A stretch of 64,000 nucleotides of DNA from Antilocapra americana (taxonomy: Eukaryota; Chordata; Mammalia; Artiodactyla; Antilocapridae), in NCBI GenBank assembly GCA_007570785.1, contig ML664157.1:5789424-5853423 (forward strand). Direction: 5' to 3'. Both the position numbers and the translations under genes were made by a program. Every line of letters starts with the position of its first letter. Within the stretch, counting starts at the first letter, position 1. Positions 1 to 12,745 of this stretch are shown here, piece by piece. The notes beneath the pieces were generated by a model that was given only the letters and a program-made list of their open reading frames with translations, was not told the DNA's origin and did no database searches.

Positions 1-955
1 TCACTGTGATCCACCCAACAATCCTTTCTCCTCGGATTGGCATGTGGTGAAGAAAGTACGTATCTGGGTTTAACTGGTGTCATCACAAATCTGTGATTAA
101 TAATTTTGACTGAACCCCTGTTAGTGCATAAATGCAGACAAGGATTGTCAGTCTTGTGAGCTGCTCCATGTCATGAGCTATAAGGGAGGAGCAGCAGGGC
201 TTTATTTATTTAATGATGACTAATACTTTTCCAGAGGAGAGTTCTAGGAAGTCAACTAATGGAACAATTAAATTAGTCACAAAAGGCACAATATTTTTGG
301 ACATTTTAATAAAACTAACTGCTTTCATTGCCAAAATTCCCTCTGCCGCCACGCAGGGATGTGGCAACAGCTTTTCTGGAATCTGAACTTCAGTCTTCTT
401 TGCTTCCTTGTGTCTTTCTTACTGCTTTCCAGCAACAGGATGATATTTAAAAATGCTTAGAAATCAACTAATGATTTTATTACAAGCGCGAAGCTTCTCA
501 GGACCCGAACACTTACCTTTGGGTAAATTGCAGGACCCAGTGTCGTGACAGATTTGTGTAGCCTTGATGTTTTCGGTCATTTACCTGGGCCCCATCTCTA
601 CCCCACTCACCTTCTTGATTGATTCTGCTTTCCTAATGCAGTTCCCAAGCTGAAGTCAGAATACTACCTTTAGGATCCCTTTTGCTGAGAAATCTTGGAG
701 GAGTTGTGGCTCCTCCCTCGGCTGACCAGCCATCCTCACTTGCCCAGGACTGAGAGGTTTCTCAGGATGCAGGACTCTCCATGCTGAAACCTGGATAGTC
801 CTGGGGAAACCAAGCTGTGCTGGCCCTGTATTTATGTCTTGTTCATCCCAGTTATCCCAAACTCATTACAGCAGAAAAATATTTCCATAACCTTAAAAAG
901 CAGCCCTCTCCAAGTGCCTCTTCTTCTGTGGAGTAGCCAATTCTAAACCTGCAAA
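1..955. other. Unassigned intergenic sequence
   Basis: AT-rich single-copy-looking sequence up to the first L1 fragment. I see no coding frame, RNA gene or repeat family that I can name here. Confidence 0.5.
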
Positions 956-2096
956 CACTTCACACAAGTCAAAATGACTCTCATGAAAAAATCCGCAAAC
1001 AATGCTGGAGGGGGTGCAGAGAAAAGGGAACTCTCCTACAGTGTTGGTAGGGATGTAAATTGGTGCAGTCACTATGGAGAACAGTACAGAGGCTCCTTAA
1101 AACAGAATTACCATATGATCCTAAGGGAAATCAGTCATAAATATTCTTTGGAAGGACTGATGCTGAAGCTTAAACTCCAATACTTTGGCCTGATGTGAAG
1201 AACTGACTCATTGGAAAAGACCCTAATGCTGGGAAAGATTGAAGACAGGAGGATAAGGGGATGACAGAGGATAAGATGGTTGGATGGCATCACTGACTTG
1301 AAGGACATGAGTCTGAGCAAGCTTCAGGAGTTGGTGATGGACAGGAAGCCTGGTGTGCTGCAGTCCATAGGGTCACAAAGAGTGAGACAAGACTGAGTGA
1401 ACTGAAGTGACTGAAACATATGACCCAGCAATCCTGCTTCTGGCCATATATCCAGACGAAAACATAGTCCAAAAGGACACATGCACGCCATTGTTCATTG
1501 TATCACTGTTTACAAGAGCCAAGACATGGAGGAAACATAAATATGTATCAACAGAGGAATGGATAAAGAAGATGTGTACATATATACAATGGAATATTAC
1601 TAAGCCATTAAAAGGAATGAAATAATGCCACTTGCAGCAACATCAATGGACCTAGAGATTGTCATAGTGAGTGAAAGAGAAGCCAAAGGCTTACTTTCTC
1701 ATAGTATGCCAAAGAGAAATATCATATGATATCCCTTATATGTAGAATCTAAAAAGAAATGATACAAATGAATTTATTTACAAAATAGAAAGAGAGTCAC
1801 AGACTTAGAGAATAAACTTACTGCTGCTGAGGGGAAGGATGGGCAGAAGGGATACTTAGGGAGTTTGGGATCCACATGTACCTGATGCTATATTTATTAA
1901 TAAAATGGATAATCAACAAGGTCCTACTGTCTAGCACAGGGAACTCTGTTCAATGTTATGTGGCAGCCTGAATGGGAGGGGAGTTTAGGGGAAAATGGAT
2001 ACATGTATATGTATGGCTGAGCCTCTTTGCTGTCTACCTGAAACTATCACATCATTAACTGACTATACTCCAATATAAAATAAAAACTTAAATAAA
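956..2096 (+). mobile_element. L1 LINE 3' end, split by a BovB insertion
   Basis: Two blocks, about 956-1121 and 1427-2096, read as one L1 ORF2 C-terminal region followed by an L1 3' UTR. The frame around 1430-1620 carries the usual L1 C-terminal text (a DPAILLLAIYPDEN-like stretch, then a KTWRKHKYVSTEEWI-like stretch). The segment ends in an A-rich tail near 2080-2096. The 5' part of the element is absent, as expected for a 5'-truncated L1. It is not coding. Confidence 0.85.
1122..1416 (+). mobile_element. BovB (RTE) LINE 3' end nested in L1
   Basis: About 295 bp of the 3' end of BovB, with the EYSLEGLMLKLKLQYFG-like reading frame and the terminal gactgagtgaactgaa tail. It interrupts the L1 and is flanked by matching 10-mers, catatgatcc at 1112-1121 and catatgaccc at 1417-1426, which read as a target-site duplication. 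It therefore inserted after the L1. Confidence 0.9.
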
Positions 2097-2263
2097 ACTA
2101 AATCTGTTTAAGCTTTTGTAAAAACTTACAAAAACTAGGTCTTAGTTACCATTTAAACATATAGTAGCAAGCACCCTTCAAACATTTTACTTCCTTTCTG
2201 CTGTTCTCCATTTAAGAGCATGGCATTCTCACAACAAAGTTGCATGTTCTTTGTCCTCTTGCA

Positions 2264-2482
2264 TGCATGCATGCTAAGTTGCTTCAGTTGTGTCTGACTC
2301 TGTGCGACCTGATGGGCCATAGCCTGCCAGGCTCCTCTGCTTATGGGGTTCTCAAGGCAAGAATACTAGAATGGGCTTCTGTGCCCTTTTCCAGGGCATC
2401 TTCTCAAAACAGGAATGAACCTGTGTATCTCATGTCTATCTGCATTGGCAAGTGGGTTCTTTACCACTAGTGCCACCTGTGT
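2264..2482 (-). mobile_element. Bov-tA SINE
   Basis: Reverse-oriented Bov-tA unit, recognised by gttgcttcagttgtgtctga, the gcctgccaggctcctct block and the tRNA-derived end near ttctttaccac. It is moderately diverged. Confidence 0.9.
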
Positions 2483-4540
2483 GTGTCTTCTTACCACATT
2501 CCTTACTGCCTTGCTCTCCCTCTACCCATCTTCCACAGCTGAGAGGCCCATCTAGAAAGAACAAAAATGGTTATGTCAACATGGTTTCTCCTTCATCTCT
2601 GCTCCGTGTTCTGTAACAGCAACCTGTGACTCTTTCGGTCCCTGTGACCTGATCATGCCTTTATTACTCATTTGCCTATGAATTCTGGAAATTGTTGGAT
2701 AAGCTGGGTCATGACATCCATTTTGAGAGGGAACTGTGTCCTCCTCCAAGTCTGATGTAGCACACATTTTCTTTTATTATCCTTCACAGTTTAGCAGATT
2801 TGTGTCCTGACTCATGTATTGAAAACATGGCCATTTCCCTGACCTATTGAAGATGATATTTCCTTCCCTATTTTTTACTGCTTTGACCTGTACAGTTGGC
2901 CTCAAGAGGAGGAGTGAAGGACAAAACCTTTATTTGCTGTCTTCATTAGAAGAAAAAAAATTACCAATTACACATTTTTTCTATTTATTTCTCAGTTTTC
3001 TTTTTATTCTCTTGGGCACATATAGTGTACTGAGAACCCATGCAGATATGGGATTCTTGGGGACTCTGTTGGGGCTTTCATCTCAACCTGACAACATGGA
3101 GACAGGCTAAGCATAGGTTGTTTTCAATAGTTTTTTGATTCTGCCACTTCCTTTTTCCCCATGTCAGAGAAAAAAGGTATCAAATAAATGACATTTGGAA
3201 ATTCTTTAAACATCAGTGTGAAAGTTTTTCGTAAGATTCTTAGTAGTCATGCATTAAACATTTTTTCTATCTCTTTTCAAAAGAGGACAGGTTAAAAATC
3301 CAAGATCTCCCTGACTCTCATGGAAACATTTTGTGGAAAATCAGTGAAATGTTTCTATTCTTAAAAACATAAGAAATGGCATTCTGTCTCTGAGAGACTT
3401 GAAATTTCCATTTAAAGAAGATTGTGGTGATGCATATGTATTTCTTTGGTTCCCAAATAACCATAAGAAAGAAATGTTTCTGTGTGGTTGACTATACATC
3501 TTGAAGTTAATGAAATTGTTATAATTAAAAATCTACATGTTCCCTTTATAAATCTGAAATTTACAGTTCTTTGTACTAGCTTTCAAAATGTCAAACATTA
3601 CTGAACATTTGTTATTTTATGATGTGGTAGTAAAACTCTTTCAAAAGTTGAACTCTGCTCTGTCAAAAAAGACCTAAATTCATAATTCAATCTATGTTAG
3701 CAGAACTGAAGATTTATTTTATTTGACTGGTATGGAATTGGGGAAAAGCAAAGTGAGGTAAACTTTATGAAACTAGTCTGATTCTGAGACTGCAAACGTT
3801 GCAAATCTGGTGACATTAAAAATAAAAATAAATTAGTAAAGTATCATTATCTTCCTCAAAATTACTTATCTTCTAAATGAATCTTTCTGTGCTATGTCCA
3901 GTATTATCAAGTCATTTTTGAGTGTCTACCGTGTCCCAGGCTTGGGAAGTAAAAGGGAAACTCCTTCCTTGAGGGAGCCTATACTTATATGCCTCATGTG
4001 ATTATGGACACTGTGTTTTGGAGTTTTTGGAATACCCTTCGATTTAGTTGTCCCATAAATTCAACTATATATTTTGGAAACTATGATTATTAAATTTAAG
4101 CTAGACATATAGCTTTTCATCTGAAAAATGAGACTCTGACTTGTTACCTGAGATTTAAGATTCTACCCCTTGCTCTCTGCCGTATTATGACAAGCATATT
4201 TGATTTGGTATTTTTATACATTTCTTTCCTTTGCCTTTTCTCTTTTTTTCCTTCTCCTAGAAGCTTTAAACAAAGCTGACCATTGTGAATACACAATGAC
4301 ATTGGCAGGGCATCAGATCCCTAAGTTTTCTTCCTATATTTTTGGTCTTTTTTCCTTCACCTTTTCTAAATCCTCCTTCTCTAATTGCCCTTAAATCATT
4401 AGCTTTCCACAGGACTTGCATTCTCCTTTAACAACATGCTGTTCTTAAACTGTGTCAGTCCATTTTCATAGTTAATAAATGCCATTTATTAACTGACTCT
4501 ACCATGGATTTCTTTGTATGGGACTTCTTCTCTGAGCTTA
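2483..4540. other. Mostly unassigned sequence
   Basis: AT-rich sequence without a convincing gene. A short stretch near 3910-3990 (tgtctaccgtgtcccaggct and following) resembles an old mammalian-wide repeat of the L2/MIR kind, but it is too diverged to call firmly. Confidence 0.4.
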
Positions 4541-4735
4541 ATTTAGGAACTACCCACATTTAAACCCTAGCTCTGCCCCTCTTCAGCTACATGATGAACT
4601 TGGGCGAATTTCTTGACCTCTGTATGTTCTAGTTTTCTCATGTGTTTAATAATAGTACAAAACTTGTACATTTGTTTTGAGGATTAAATGAGTTAGGGCA
4701 GAAAAATTGGCTTAATAATAATATATAACACCAGG
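4541..4735 (+). repeat. MIR SINE (old mammalian-wide repeat)
   Basis: The order of blocks follows the MIR core: agctctgcccctcttcagct, tgaacttgggcgaatttcttg, tctagttttctcatgtg, then gaggattaaatgagtta. It is diverged, as expected for a repeat that predates placental mammals. Confidence 0.75.
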
Positions 4736-4742
4736 AGTTATG

Positions 4743-5327
4743 TAGCCTGAATTACTTGCATCTTAGATTGTGCTGCTATAATACAATACCACAGGATGAG
4801 TAAATAACAAATATTTCTTTATTTCAGTACTGGTGAAAGGTACGCTTTCTGGAGGTTGGGAATTCCAAGATTAAGATATCAGCATATTCACTGCCTGATG
4901 AGAGACCCCTTCCTGGTTTGCAGATGGCTGTCTTCTGTATCTTCCAGACCAGAAAGGGAAGGCAAGCTCTTGTGTCTCTTATAAGGGCACTAACTTCATT
5001 AATGAGAACTTCACCCTCATGGTCTAATTACCTCACAAGTGTTTTGCCTCTTTATACCATTATATTTGGGCTTCTCAAGTGGCACAGTGGTAAAGAATCT
5101 GCCTGCCAATGCAAGAGATGCAAGAGGTACAGGTTCAATCCCTGGAGTAGGAAGTGGCTACCCACTCCAGTATTCTTGCCTGTAAAGTTCCATGGACAGA
5201 TGAGCCTGCAGGCTACAGTCTATGGTGTTATAGAGAGTCAGACATGACTGAGGGCACACCATTAAATGAGGAGTTAGGACTTCAGCATATGAATTTTGGG
5301 GCTGACATAAACAGTCAGTCCATAATG
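4743..5327 (-). repeat. MaLR LTR (MST/MLT-like), split by a SINE
   Basis: Reverse-oriented LTR of the mammalian MaLR group. The right-hand piece (gcatatgaattttggggctg, then cagtccataa) corresponds to the LTR start. The left-hand piece (tgtgctgctataatacaata, tctggaggttgggaattcca, cttataagggcactaacttc) corresponds to the LTR end. It is an ancient non-coding retroviral-type LTR, interrupted by a Bov-tA at 5066-5257. Confidence 0.8.
5066..5257 (+). mobile_element. Bov-tA SINE inside the MaLR LTR
   Basis: Forward Bov-tA starting with the tRNA-like gggcttctcaagtggcacag and running to the gagagtcagacatgactgag end. Near-identical 10-mers flank it (accattatat 5056-5065; accattaaat 5258-5267), consistent with a target-site duplication. 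Confidence 0.9.
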
Positions 5328-6375
5328 ATATATAAACCTGTTTTATATATATATATATATAAGCCCACTTAGATCTAGAGTGCAGTTAAGTCATCAATAA
5401 CTATTGGCTATTATACCCAAATACCTACCCTACATCCCTGCCAGGTTTTATCAAAGCATCTCAAACTCTGGGTGTCCCTCTGCCCTTTTTTGTCTTGCTT
5501 TTTCCCATATCAGGAAAGCACCAACTTCCTTGTTGTTATCAAGCCAGAAGCCAAGGATCATAGTTCTCCTCAATAGCTGCCCCTGGTATTCTAGATATCA
5601 GTAACTTCTCTTAGTTTAAATAACTTAGAAATTCACTCACTTTTCATTTCTTCCCTCAACTCTCTGGCCAAGTTCTTGTTTGTTGTTCTCTGGATCTTAG
5701 TAGAAGAATTCTAACTGACTTTACCACCTCCTCTTGTACCTCCCACACCTGATCTTTGTGATCCACTGTCTATACTGTACATACCAGTACACATATCATT
5801 GCCCTGCATGAAATTCTTCTCCTCTGAATTGAGGAGAAGTTATTTATCCCTGGGGAAGAGGAGGCTGAGGGAAGGCTAGTAACTAAATTGGGAATTAGAG
5901 TGAGAAGGGGACTGCCTGCCCACATGCCTAACTATTCTATAGATATAGGAAAAGAAGGTGGGAAACTGAGCTGGGGCTAGGTCAAAGGGACAGTGATGAG
6001 TAATCCAAGGTAGATAGTGGGATAAAGTACTGCTTGTGTGTTTCAAGAATGTAGATGAGAATGAAGCTATCATTGGAGGGAGTAAACAAGCTGACTTACA
6101 GATCTCAGACAAGCCAGCTTAAAGCAATCAAGAAACAGGAGCAATGAAAGTGATTTCAGCCAGGAGAGCTGAAAGAAGGCCAGCCAATAATGGAGCCAGT
6201 CAGGCACAGTAGCTGAGAATGTGTAATTCAAGATCACTGTTTTAACAGACCAATTTTGCCTTTCCTGGACAGCTCTGCCTTGAGTGTTGTCTCTCTTCTT
6301 TTTAAAGAGGCTGTGTCTGAAAAACAAGCTGGTTAACCCTCAGGCAGGAGAAAGGTGTTGGTTTTTAGAGTTCTG
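5328..6375. other. Unassigned sequence with a short TA repeat
   Basis: A (TA)n run lies at about 5344-5362. The rest is unremarkable and I see no gene or recognisable repeat. Confidence 0.4.
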
Positions 6376-7935
6376 ATTCATTTTTTTCATTGAATAAATA
6401 TTATAAAAATAAAAATTTTCAAAACCATATACAATGAACAGTAAAATTTCCTTCCATTCTTTCTCTGAAGTCACTTAACCTTCCTCCCAAGAAGAAAGCA
6501 CTAGTACCAATTTTGTGTATACTTTGGAGATATATTTCACAAAAAAGTGTATATGCTACATGAAAATAACAGAATAACCACAGTGCTTGGCACCTTGATT
6601 TTCCACTATAACAGTCTACATAGATACAGCTTATTCTTTTAAATACTGGCGGACTACTTCATTGCATAAAAGTGTCCCCACAATTTATTTAGCTAGATCC
6701 TCAGTAATAGAGATTTAGGTTGTTTTCAACCTTCGGATCTATAAGCAATGCTAAAATGAATAACTTGTGCATATATTGGTTCCAAATATAAATCAGATTA
6801 TATTTATAGAAGTAGTTTTTCTGGCTCAAAGGATATGCACATTTTTAAATTGAATTGCCATTGTTAAATCACCCTTCTCGATGACTGCTTCAATTTATAC
6901 TCCCTCTGGTAATATACGGAAATGACTCTTTTTCCCACATTTTGGCCAGACTTTTTTTTTTTTTTAAATAACAGTTTGTGATATTTGCTAATCTGACAAG
7001 AGGAAAAGATCTGTAGCTGCATGTGGTTAAGAGTTATTTGAGGACTTCACATTGTGATACGAGTTGTAGATAATTTTCCTAATTTTATTTTGCCTTCTAT
7101 AGATTTTCTTTTGATCTTGATAAAATTTTTGGTAGTTGAAGTTATCAATCTTTTATTTGGCTTCTCAGTTTTGTGTTACATTTAGAAAAATGTCACTCCA
7201 AGTTTAATTTATATACTCCTTCCATATTTTCATCTAGTAGATTTATACTTTTTATTGTTGATGACAGCATTTATGAATAAACTGCATTTTCTTCATTGAT
7301 TTGAAATGTTGCTTTTATTATATTTAATATACAATGTCTCTTTGTGTGTTTCACCTATTATTGGATTTCTTTTTCCCACTATTAGTTTTCTATTATTATA
7401 GCAAGTTATATGCTTTTAATTGTAGCTTTCTAACATCCATGTACTGGCTTAATTATTATAGTTTTATAATATGCTTTTCTTCTGAAAAACTGATAATCAC
7501 TCAATACTCTTGAGTTTCCCTAGTGATTTCTCTTTGTTACTTTTCTATATGAACTTTAGAATTAGCTTGTTTATCTTGCTGGGTGTTTCCATGGTGTTGA
7601 ATCTTCCTTCCAGAGGACACGGACTTTCTATTTGTTTCTGTCTTATTTTGTGCCCTGCAGGAGAATTTTAAAGTTTCGTCCAGAGAGATCTTGAAGGTTT
7701 CTATTTAATTTTATTCCTAGATGTTTTATATTTTTGTTGTTATTTTATTTGCTTATTTTACTTGTGACAATATATCTTAAAGATGCATGAAGTTTTAAAA
7801 ATTTCTATACATTAATTTTATATTCACTTATCTTGCTGAATTCGTTTACCTTTTCATTTGGTTCTCTAGATTTTTAGTAGCACTAGGTTTATAACCAAGA
7901 TATGATCTGAATCCTTTGAGATTTACCTTTTCTTT
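6376..7935 (-). repeat. Old L1 (L1ME/HAL1-like), reverse
   Basis: Text such as ctagatcctcagtaatagag, then gaggttgttttcaa-type and ctcaaaggatatgcacattt blocks, corresponds to the reverse complement of the 3' part of old L1 ORF2. It is highly diverged, with no usable frame. The family name is my best guess from word order, and the boundaries are approximate. Confidence 0.55.
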
Positions 7936-8250
7936 TTAAAAATATATGCAACAGATGTAATACAAACTTGTGGTTACCAAAGGAAAGAGATTGGGGAGTG
8001 GTAAATTAGGAATTTGGGATTAACATATATATATTACTATAAATAAAATAGATGAACAACAAGGACCTACCATGTAGCACAGGGAACTATATTCAATATC
8101 TTGTAATAACTTAGAAATGAAAGGAATCTGAAAAAGAATTATATATATCTAGATCACTTTGCTGTACATCTGAAACATCAATTATAAATCATTACAGTTC
8201 AATTAAAAACTTGACATAAACAAAAAATAAAACACACACATATATATATA
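7936..8250 (+). mobile_element. L1 3' UTR end (artiodactyl-type)
   Basis: Forward L1 tail: cttgtggttaccaaaggaaa, gaacaacaaggacctaccat, gcacagggaactatattcaa, ctttgctgtacatctgaaac, then an A-rich end. It lies head-to-head with the older reverse L1 before it. Confidence 0.75.
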
Positions 8251-8394
8251 AATTCTTGTTTCTTATTTTTGGGGATTCATTAATCTTGAAATGGGTTTTG
8301 AGATCTGCATTTTACATAGCTTTGTTTAAGTAATTTTCATTCCTACGCAGGACGAGAAAAGATCAGCTAAAAATACTGAGTCCTAGCTGCTTGA

Positions 8395-8939
8395 TGTTGT
8401 AGCCACGCATATTGGGAAAACAAACTGACTCAGAAGGACAATGCAGATAGTGGAGTGCAGTTTATTACACCGGTGGGCCCAAGGCAGAGTCTCCTCTTAG
8501 CCAAGGACCCCGACCAGTTTTTGTGAAAACCTTATATACCCTAAGTGTACATGCCTAAACCCACCTCCCCAAATTCCCTTAAACTAGTCTGAGCAAAGGA
8601 AAAGAAAAAAACAATCAAAGTTAACCCATGATTCATATGCCTTAAGCCTAGGTAGTTAACAGGGGACAATTATCAATAGGCCTGTGGTCATACCCCAATA
8701 AACATAATAAAATTTATGATTCTATTCTGTTACACAGATAATAAGGGTATTCTTTTAGGCAAAGGAGAGTCTAGGTACAAGCCCTGGGGCTCTTTCATCT
8801 GTGGGGGTGGGGTGGGGTGGGGTGGGTGCTGATTTTCCACTTGGTGTGTTGTTTCCATAGATACTGGACATATAGCTCAAAGTCCACAGTCCGGCCCAAA
8901 ATGAAATCCTGCTTTCAAGATGGAGCCTATTCTCCTGCA
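8395..8939 (-). repeat. Endogenous retrovirus solo LTR
   Basis: A 545-bp reverse-oriented LTR. On the minus strand it starts TGCAGGAGAATAGG and ends GGCTACAACA. A TATA-like box lies at 8532-8538 and an AATAAA signal (reverse) at 8461-8466, in the order expected for U3-R-U5. The 4-bp word ttga sits directly on both sides (8391-8394 and 8940-8943), which fits a class I (gamma-type) ERV target-site duplication. No internal viral sequence is present, so recombination has left one LTR. The class is inferred only from the duplication length. Confidence 0.75.
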
Positions 8940-8943
8940 TTGA

Positions 8944-9887
8944 TATTAGAGATAGCTGTAAAATTGGGGATCCATATTTTTCTGAACACTAAATGTATGT
9001 ATGAAATTCTGGATTACAATCATAACAGTTTGTTACTTCTTTCTTTCTAGTTCCTTATTTCCTCCCTCCCTCCTTCCCTCCCTCTTATAAAGTAAAACAC
9101 TAATAATACGACATTGATATAAATCAGGGCTAGGGCACATGCTTTGTTAATTTTCTCTTCCTGAGAATTTATTTTTCATCAGTGTGTTGGTTTTAAGCTC
9201 TGAGAATTTGTCTTCACTTTATAACAATGGAATAAAAATTGTGGAATTTTTTTTATTGACAAATTTTATGTGAAAAAGAAAAGGAAATCCAGGTCACTCA
9301 GCTTGCTTTGGTACAGGTTTTGCTGTATAAGAACAGCTTTTTAAAAGTTTCTTTTTAAACATGGCTTTAAAAAAAAATCAATTGCATAATTTCCTATTTA
9401 GCAATAAATGCTCTGATATCTGCACCTGTTTTTTCCTATTCTAAAGCCCTTAAAAATTATTATTCTTGCTTTTAAGGGAAGAGACTGACAACAACTCTAC
9501 AGATAAAATGCTAAACTGCAGGGCATGCAAGAATTTTAACTCAGATCAGAAGAGAAATCATGAATATATTCTTGAACCGTTAGTTGTTCAAACTATTGGA
9601 AACAGCAAGGCAAACCTAACAGGGACCCACAGAAAATAAACAGAAGTATTTTGCATTTCTGGGACTACCCTGTTGCACTTTCTCTAAATTTTAATTAAAG
9701 GTTTTCATTTTCCTTGACATGTGTTACCCTTTTATAGTGATGTTTTGAAAAATATTATTTGCATATAGGAAGTGAGTAATTTTGTTAAAAGTCAAGTAGG
9801 TCTTTTGTGTTACGGATTGAATGATTTTTTCATAGATGTTGAGAGAAGTTGAGAAGTGGTTCAACTAGGGGGAGTTGAAATTAATCT
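8944..9887. other. Unassigned sequence
   Basis: AT-rich, with a short pyrimidine (CCTCC/CCTTCC) run at about 9058-9084. The stretch 9457-9503 recurs exactly beside the assembly gap at 25553-25599 (see findings). No gene seen. Confidence 0.4.
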
Positions 9888-10200
9888 GTTTTTTTTTTTC
9901 AGACACGGTTTATTTATGAAGATACAGGAAAACTGATTATTTCCAGACTCCTTTGAGTGTACTTTTTATCTTTGTTTACTGATTTTCAATCTCAAAGTCT
10001 TCTTTATCAGTCTTCAATGTGGCAAATGAGATTGTTGCACATAGTTTGGATGCTTTAGGTTTTTAAAGGACTTTAGCATCTTTTGGAAGTTTTAGATAGC
10101 CTCTGTATCAGGCCCCTCTAAGTGTATTGATATCATCTTGGTATACTTTGCTGAGTAATTTAACATTCATATATATTCTTTTTCTGAAATGAACTAATCC
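9888..10200 (-). pseudogene. Possible processed pseudogene of unknown parent
   Basis: On the minus strand a short A-run (complement of the T-run at about 9889-9899) follows an AATAAA hexamer (complement at 9909-9914) by about ten bases, the usual layout of a retrotransposed mRNA 3' end. Upstream a frame reads KTDKEDFEIENQ and then stops. I do not recognise the parent, and I found no flanking duplication. It could equally be a chance arrangement. Confidence 0.3.
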
Positions 10201-11040
10201 TGGGTTGCTTCTCATTACCTTCAAAGTATCATTTTAAGACAGAAATGAAAGTCAAATCTTTTTCTAGTTGTTAGAGATTGGCGATTAGAGTCAAATGTTA
10301 ATTCTTAGAAGGAGGAGGAGGAGAGAAGAGATGAGAAGAGAAGAGATGAAAGAAAAAAAAAAATAAAGCTTAGCAGGATTCAAACTTTAGCCTGAAATTT
10401 CTAACTAAAGCCAAACTAAATCCACTTGGATTTAGTGTTCTGAAGCCTTGAAAATGGTTAAAAAAAAAAAAAAAAATGGGGTCAAGTAAAATTACACATT
10501 GAAAGGGGATAAGTAGGAAACTCATTTCATAAAATGGCCCCAAGAAAGACATTTTAAAGTGAATTTTGAAGACTTAAATTGACTTATGTGCATTTCTTTT
10601 CTCTTATAATTTTTCTTTCACTTTTTTCCTGAGTATTAATTGTTCATCATCATCCATTTAGACAAACATGGTATGAATGAATTCCAGAGTTGAGTAAAAA
10701 TTTTTTACTTCTTTTAAATAAAAGTGTTCTTTCTATTTTCAAAATTTTATTATGAAAATTTTCAAACATACAGATGAGTAAAAAGAATAACACAATGAAC
10801 ACCTATATCTATATTTAATATTTAATTTATATATATTACCAATTTTACCTATATTTAATACCCATTATTAAATTCAGTAAGAATTAATATTTTGCATACT
10901 TTTAAAACTTTTTATTTTGAATTAGATACATAGGAAATTGCAAAGATTGTACAGAAGTCTAGTGTTCCCTTTACTTGGTAGTGACCGTTACTTTAAAAAT
11001 CCTAATACATTTTTTTGATGAAAACAAAATATATTTGCAT
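10201..11040. other. Unassigned, low-complexity rich
   Basis: Purine-rich aggaggagg/agaag sequence around 10309-10360, an A-run at about 10460-10476, and TA-rich text around 10740-10880 that may be an old LINE fragment. No gene seen. Confidence 0.35.
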
Positions 11041-11582
11041 TTATTTCCCCTCAATTTTATTGAGATATAATTAATATATAATACTATACAAGTTTAAGGT
11101 GTACAATGTGATGATTTGATATATGTAAATACTGTGATTACCACAATAATCTTGGTTAACACATCCATAACCTCCCCTAATTACTTTTTTGAGTGTGCAA
11201 TGTAGTAAAAACATTAAAGATATTCTCACTTATCAACTTTTAAGTACATAATACAATATTATTAACTTTAGTCATCATGTTGCAAATCAGATTTTCAGAA
11301 TTTATTCATCTTATAACTGGAAGTTTGTACTCTCCATTGTTCATCACTTCCCCACCCCTAGCTTCTGGAAACTACCATTCTATTCTCTTTGTGATTGACT
11401 TTTCAGATTCCATGTATAAGGGATTTAACACAGTACTTGTCTTTCTCTGTCTTATTTCACTCAGCATAATGCTCTCAAGATCAATCCATATTATAAAAAA
11501 TGGCTAGATTTCTTTCTTTTTATGGCTGAATAATATTCATATAAATCTCACATTTTCTAACCCATTGATCTGTTGACAGACC

Positions 11583-11876
11583 CTTCAGTCAGTCAATTCA
11601 GTTGTTCAGTCATGTCCACCTCTTTGTGAGCCCATGGACTGCAGCACGCTAGGCTTCCCTGTCCATCACCAATTCCCAGAGCCTACTCAAATTCATGTCC
11701 ATCGAGTTGGTGATGCCATCCAACCATCTCATCCTCTGTCGTCCCCTTCTCTTCCCATCTTCAATCTTCCTCAGCATCAGGGTCTTTTCAAATGAGTCAG
11801 CTCTTCACACCAGGTGGCCAAAGTGTTGGAGTTTTAGTTTCAGCATCAGTCCTTCCAATGAATATTCAGGACTGAC
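11583..11876 (-). mobile_element. BovB 3' end nested in L1
   Basis: Reverse-oriented BovB tail: gttgttcagtcatgtccacc, cccatggactgcagcacgct, gtgatgccatccaaccatct, then the EYSGLTL-like frame complement. About 294 bp, strongly 5' truncated. Confidence 0.9.
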
Positions 11877-12525
11877 ACTTCGGTTGTTTCTATGTTTTAG
11901 CTATTGTGAATAATGCTACAATAAGTAGGGGTGTGCAGATAATTTTTTCAAGTTATTATTTTCATTCTTTGGACATATACCCAGAAGTAGGATTCCTGGT
12001 TCATATGGTAATTCTATTTCTATTCTCATTCTGTTTCTCTTCATACTACTTTCTATAGTGGCTGTGCCAGTTTACATCCCCACCAAGACACAAGGGTTCC
12101 CACTTTACCACATCTTTGTCAACATATGTTATCCCTTGTCTTTTTGAAAACAGCCATCCTAACAAGTGTAAAGTTATATCTCATGGTGTTTTTGACTTGT
12201 GTTTCTCTGATGATTTGTGAGTCTGAGTCCTTTTCATGTACCTGTTGATCATTTGTATATCTTCTTTGGAAAAACGTATGTTTAGTTCTTCTGCCCAGTT
12301 TTTATTTTTATTTTATTTTTTTGCTATTGAGTCATATGTGTTTCTTATATATATATATATATATATTGGATATTAACCCCTTACCAGAGGGAATATTTGC
12401 AAATATTTTCTCTGGATCCATTTGTTGTCTTTTCATTTTGTTGACTGTTTCTTTTGCTGTGTAGAAGTGTTTTAGTTTAATATAGTCAAACTTGTTCAAT
12501 TTTGCTGTTGTTGCTTGTATTTTGG

Positions 12526-12745
12526 GGACTTCTTTGGTGGCTCAGTGGTAAAACAAACCACCTTCAGGGCAGGAGGTACAGGAGATGCAGGTTTGATCCC
12601 TGGGTTGGGAAGATCCTCTGGAGAAGGGTATGGCAACATACTCCAGTATTCTTGCCTGGAGAATCTCTTGGACAGAGGAGGCCATTGGGCTACAGTCCAT
12701 AGGGTCACAAAGAGTCAGACATGACTGAAGTGACTTAGTACACAT
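12526..12745 (+). mobile_element. Bov-tA SINE nested in L1
   Basis: Forward unit from ggggacttctttggtggctc through gagaagggtatggcaacata to gacatgactgaagtgactta. It carries the tRNA-like 5' part and the BovB-related 3' part. The surrounding L1 text resumes after it. Confidence 0.9.
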
